A DNA stretch of 64,000 bases, taken from the NCBI RefSeq assembly GCF_000371965.1, contig NZ_AQUO01000002.1, positions 574,001-638,000 on the forward strand, read 5' to 3'. Positions 60,809 to 64,000 of this stretch are shown here, in pieces. This DNA comes from Paracoccus sp. N5 (GTDB taxonomy: Bacteria > Pseudomonadota > Alphaproteobacteria > Rhodobacterales > Rhodobacteraceae). The translations under genes were made by a program, and so were the position numbers. The notes under the pieces are model-generated. The model had not been told where the DNA came from. It made no database searches and was given only the letters and a program-made list of their open reading frames with translations. Positions within the stretch are counted from its first letter, which is position 1; every line of letters starts with the position of its first letter.

Positions 60809-60873
60809 CTGACAGCGGCCTGACATTTGCGACCTGGATCCTTTTGGGCGCGGGGCTGACAGAACGCTGACAG
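60809..60873. promoter_or_regulatory. Four CTGACA direct repeats in the divergent regulatory region
   Basis: CTGACA starts at 60809, 60820, 60856 and 60867: two pairs, each with an 11-base step, which is the spacing used by dimers of OmpR/PhoB-family regulators. Three of the four extend to CTGACAG; the one at 60820 reads CTGACAT. A further inverted copy CTGTCAG is at 60888. The region lies between the PepSY-regulator-kinase operon and the RTX gene, so one regulator could act on both. Confidence 0.7.
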
Positions 60874-61008
60874 GCCGGGTCAGAGGGCTGTCAGCCAGCC
60901 TGTGGCATCAGCGGGACATTCCGATCGCGGCGCCTTGACCGTCGCGAGCCAACCCGGGGCCATCGACGCGCGCAGCGCGCCCGCCCGCAACCTGAAAGGA
61001 CCATGATC

Positions 61009-61671
61009 ATGGTACGCAAGACCGGAACGAATTTCGCCGATGTGCTGCAGGGGACCAACCTGGCCGACTGGCTGTCGGGGCTGAACGGCAATGACCGGGT
61101 TTATGGTTATGGCGGCAATGACGACCTCTATGGCGGCAATGGCAATGATTCGCTGTGGGGCGGGGTCGGCAATGACGACCTCGAGGGCGGCGCGGGCAAC
61201 GATTCGCTTTGGGGCGGAATGGGCAACGACGATCTCGAGGGCGGCGACGGTTTCGACCGGCTGTTCGGTGGCCTTGGCAATGACGAGCTGGAAGGCGGCA
61301 GCGGCAATGACACGCTGCACGGCCAGGACGGCAATGACGAGCTGGACGGCGATGCCGGCAACGATTTGCTGTTTGGCGGCGCCGGTCGGGACACGCTGGA
61401 CGGCGGGCGCGGCAATGACGTGCTGTGGGGCGGCGCCGGCAACGATGTCTTTGAATTCGAACGCGGCCAGGGCGGCGACGTGATCGGCGACTTCCAGAAC
61501 GGTGTCGACCGGCTCGACTTCGACGATTTCAGCCGTGCCCAGGTGCAGCAGGTCATCAACGGTGCCCGGCAGGTCGGCGACGATCTGGTGCTGCGGCTGT
61601 CGGCCGATACCACCGTGACGATCCGCGATATGGACCGGGCGCAGCTCGACATGGGCGATTTCACCTTCTGA
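61009..61671 (+). CDS. Small RTX-type calcium-binding repeat protein
   Basis: A 220-residue protein made mostly of glycine/aspartate nonapeptides of the GGxGxDxLx type, about a dozen copies at residues 27-150 (for example GGAGNDSLW, GGMGNDDLE). Calcium would fill the turns to form a beta-roll. A C-terminal 70-residue part (FEFERGQGGDVIGDFQNGVD onwards) resembles the type I secretion end region. There is no Sec signal and no catalytic domain. AAGGA lies eight bases before ATG 61009; an ATG at 61003 would leave only two bases. The secretion apparatus is not in the window. Confidence 0.85.
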   Translation: MVRKTGTNFADVLQGTNLADWLSGLNGNDRVYGYGGNDDLYGGNGNDSLWGGVGNDDLEGGAGNDSLWGGMGNDDLEGGDGFDRLFGGLGNDELEGGSGNDTLHGQDGNDELDGDAGNDLLFGGAGRDTLDGGRGNDVLWGGAGNDVFEFERGQGGDVIGDFQNGVDRLDFDDFSRAQVQQVINGARQVGDDLVLRLSADTTVTIRDMDRAQLDMGDFTF

Positions 61672-61758
61672 TCCCCTGCCCCCCATGGGGCGGGCGGGGC
61701 TTGTCAAGCGGCCTTGCCGGGTCGATAAGCCGGGTTTTCCAGCTGCCGGAGTCGCCGC

Positions 61759-62793
61759 TTGTCCACCCGCCCCATCACCTCGGTCTCCGGCATGGTCGAT
61801 GCCGGGCTGGTCGATGCGGCCGAGACCGGGGTGCTGGAGCAGGTCGCGGCCGGCTTTCGCATCCGCGTGACGCCGGCCATGCGCCAGGCTGCGGCCGCCC
61901 CCGGGGTGGCCGCGCAATTCGTGCCCGATGCCCGCGAACTGCTGGTGCGCCCCGAGGAACTGGTCGATCCGATCGGCGACGCGGCGCATAGCCCCGCCCC
62001 CGGCCTGACGCATCGCTATCCCGACCGCGTGATCCTGCATGTCACCAGGACCTGCGAGGTCTATTGCCGCTTCTGCTTCCGCCGCGAGGTGGTGGGCGAG
62101 GACGGCAGCCTGCCCGAGGCCGACCTGGCCGCGGCGCTGGACTACATCGCGGCGGTGCCGGCGATCCGCGAGGTGATCCTGACCGGCGGCGATCCGATGG
62201 TGCTGTCGGCGCGGCGAATTGCGGCGCTGCTGGCGCGGCTGGAAGCGATCCCGCATCTCGACCTGGTGCGTTTTCATACCCGGGTGCCCGTGGTGGCGCC
62301 GCATCGCATCGACGATGCCATGCTGGCGGCGCTGCGGCCCGGGCGGCTGGCGGTCTGGGTGGTGGTCCATACCAACCATGCGGCGGAACTGACCGACGCG
62401 GCGCAGGCCGCCCTGGCGCGGCTGGCCGATGCCGGGCTGCCGCTGCTGTCGCAGACGGTGCTGTTGCGCGGGGTGAATGCCGATCCCGCGGTGCTGGAGG
62501 CTCTGTTCCGGGCGCTGCTGCGCAACCGGGTCAAGCCCTATTACCTGCATCACTGCGACCTGGCACGCGGCACCGGGCATTTCCGCACCACCATTGCCGA
62601 GGGGCTGGCGATCATGGCGGGCTTGCGCGGCCGGATCTCGGGCACGGCGCTGCCGCGCTATGTGCTGGACCTGCCGGGCGGGCATGGCAAGGTCGGGCTG
62701 GAATCGGGCGATGCGGTGGCCGAAGGCGGCGGCCGCTGGCGCATCCGCGACTGGCGCGGACACTGGCACGATTATCGCGATCCCGAAGGTTGA
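61759..62793 (+). CDS. epmB: Lysine 2,3-aminomutase-like protein, EpmB-type
   Basis: A radical SAM/PLP enzyme that would make (R)-beta-lysine for EF-P. The radical SAM cysteines are Cys99, Cys103 and Cys106 in TRTCEVYCRFCFRRE, followed by VILTGGDPMVLSARR and VRFHTRVPVVAPHRI. KPYYLHHCDLARGTGHFRT contains the PLP-lysine region. Its 344 residues match EpmB (about 342), not the 416-residue catabolic KamA. The start appears to be TTG at 61759, with GGAG seven bases upstream; ATG 61792 is an alternative. The presence of epmA and efp in the window supports this role over lysine catabolism. Confidence 0.82.
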   Translation: MSTRPITSVSGMVDAGLVDAAETGVLEQVAAGFRIRVTPAMRQAAAAPGVAAQFVPDARELLVRPEELVDPIGDAAHSPAPGLTHRYPDRVILHVTRTCEVYCRFCFRREVVGEDGSLPEADLAAALDYIAAVPAIREVILTGGDPMVLSARRIAALLARLEAIPHLDLVRFHTRVPVVAPHRIDDAMLAALRPGRLAVWVVVHTNHAAELTDAAQAALARLADAGLPLLSQTVLLRGVNADPAVLEALFRALLRNRVKPYYLHHCDLARGTGHFRTTIAEGLAIMAGLRGRISGTALPRYVLDLPGGHGKVGLESGDAVAEGGGRWRIRDWRGHWHDYRDPEG

Positions 62794-62796
62794 GGA

Positions 62797-62852
62797 CCGG
62801 GGGCGCTTCGCCCCCCGGACCCCCCGAGGGTATTTGGAAAACAGAGAAAGCC
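62797..62852 (+). repeat. Rhodobacterales-type intergenic repeat, copy 3, with hairpin
   Basis: CCGGGGGCG (62797-62805) and CGCCCCCCGG (62809-62818) form a hairpin, followed by CCCCCCGAGGGTATTTGG and AAAACAGAGAAAGCC. The same hairpin-plus-tail order occurs at 48981-48889 on the other strand. The element lies between the convergent epmB-like gene and ABC ATPase gene and may act as their terminator. Confidence 0.65.
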
Positions 62853-62885
62853 TGGCGCGGAGCGTTCGGCCCCGACTTGGGCGGG

Positions 62886-63718
<833 letters not shown>

Positions 63719-63722
<4 letters not shown>

Positions 63723-64000
63723 TTCGCGGCCTCCTCGAGGAACGAGCCCACGGTGGGCAGGCGGTCGCCGGTGGCGTTTTCCGGCAGGGCCGAGAGCAGC
63801 GCCCGGGTATAGGGGTGTTTCGGCGCCTCGAACAGCGACAGCACGTCGGCCTCTTCCATCTTCCTGCCCTTGTATTGCACCTGCACCCGGTCGGCGGTTT
63901 CCGCGACCACGCCCATGTCATGGGTGATCAGGATCAGCGCCATGCCGGTCTGTTCCTGAAGCTTCATCAACAGGTCCAGGATCTGCTTCTGGATGGTCAC
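63719..64000 (-). CDS. Oligopeptide/dipeptide ABC transporter ATPase (DppD/OppD type), C-terminal part
   Basis: Only the last 93 residues are inside the window; the frame is open to the right edge, so the gene continues beyond it. Visible are the helix after Walker B (TIQKQILDLLMKLQEQTGMA), the H-loop LILITHDMGVVAETADRV and the family tail FEAPKHPYTRALLSALPE. It overlaps the DppF-type gene by four bases. Confidence 0.9.

Noticed and set aside
61090..61450. Short tandem DNA repeats that could suggest a CRISPR-like or satellite array
   Set aside because: The repeats are 27-base coding units of RTX nonapeptides in one open frame; there are no unique spacers.

Overview
The window is high-GC alphaproteobacterial chromosome, most likely from the Rhodobacteraceae and probably Paracoccus. 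Pointers are: methylmalonyl-CoA epimerase next to a DUF1467 gene, carA divergent from yqeY, bpt beside glnE, a Rhodobacterales-type intergenic repeat (three copies), and the style of the IlvB and ArgC sequences. Genus-level placement is inference. I see no rRNA, tRNA, CRISPR array, prophage or intact insertion sequence. Mobile or decayed material is limited to a transposase remnant near 44.8 kb, a spliced amidohydrolase/GNAT remnant near 4.3-5.0 kb, and a decayed 0.85 kb stretch at 50.9-51.7 kb.

Layout. 1-5 kb: end of a carboxylate-amine ligase gene, then a CecR-like TetR regulator with an 18-bp palindromic operator driving a HlyD-ATPase-permease efflux operon, then gene debris. 5-20 kb: mostly housekeeping. 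This includes an orphan response regulator, mce and DUF1467, an EI24 membrane protein, a nitroreductase, YggU, an M48 lipoprotein, ilvBN, bpt, glnE, an unusual MshEN-glycosyltransferase fusion (probably c-di-GMP controlled), carA and yqeY. 20.7-31.1 kb: a pentitol catabolic island with xylitol dehydrogenase, xylulokinase, an AraC regulator, a ribose-type ABC importer, a ribitol dehydrogenase-like SDR, a D-ribulokinase-like kinase and an L-xylulose reductase-like SDR. Together these would feed xylitol, ribitol and L-xylulose into the pentose phosphate pathway.

31.4-44.7 kb: nitrogen-compound catabolism. An NCS1 permease gene broken by an in-frame TAG, N-methylhydantoinase subunits B and A, and an N-carbamoylsarcosine-amidase-like hydrolase form a route from N-methylhydantoin (creatinine breakdown) to sarcosine. 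A divergent LysR gene lies beside them. A second LysR gene is divergent from a polyamine-type ABC importer followed by an M19 dipeptidase-like protein that has lost half its metal ligands. 45-51 kb: a MocR regulator, a DUF983 protein, and the homogentisate branch of tyrosine catabolism (fahA, hmgA) facing a MarR repressor with two matching operators between them.

51.7-64 kb: a lytic transglycosylase, epmA divergent from efp, a tiny glycine-rich lipoprotein, argC, panBC, a PepSY/OmpR-family regulator/sensor-kinase operon divergent from a small RTX calcium-binding protein across four CTGACA repeats, an EpmB-like lysine aminomutase, and two oligopeptide ABC ATPase genes (the last cut by the window edge). 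efp, epmA and the epmB-like gene together give a likely complete EF-P beta-lysylation route, and efp and the epmB-like gene both appear to start at TTG.
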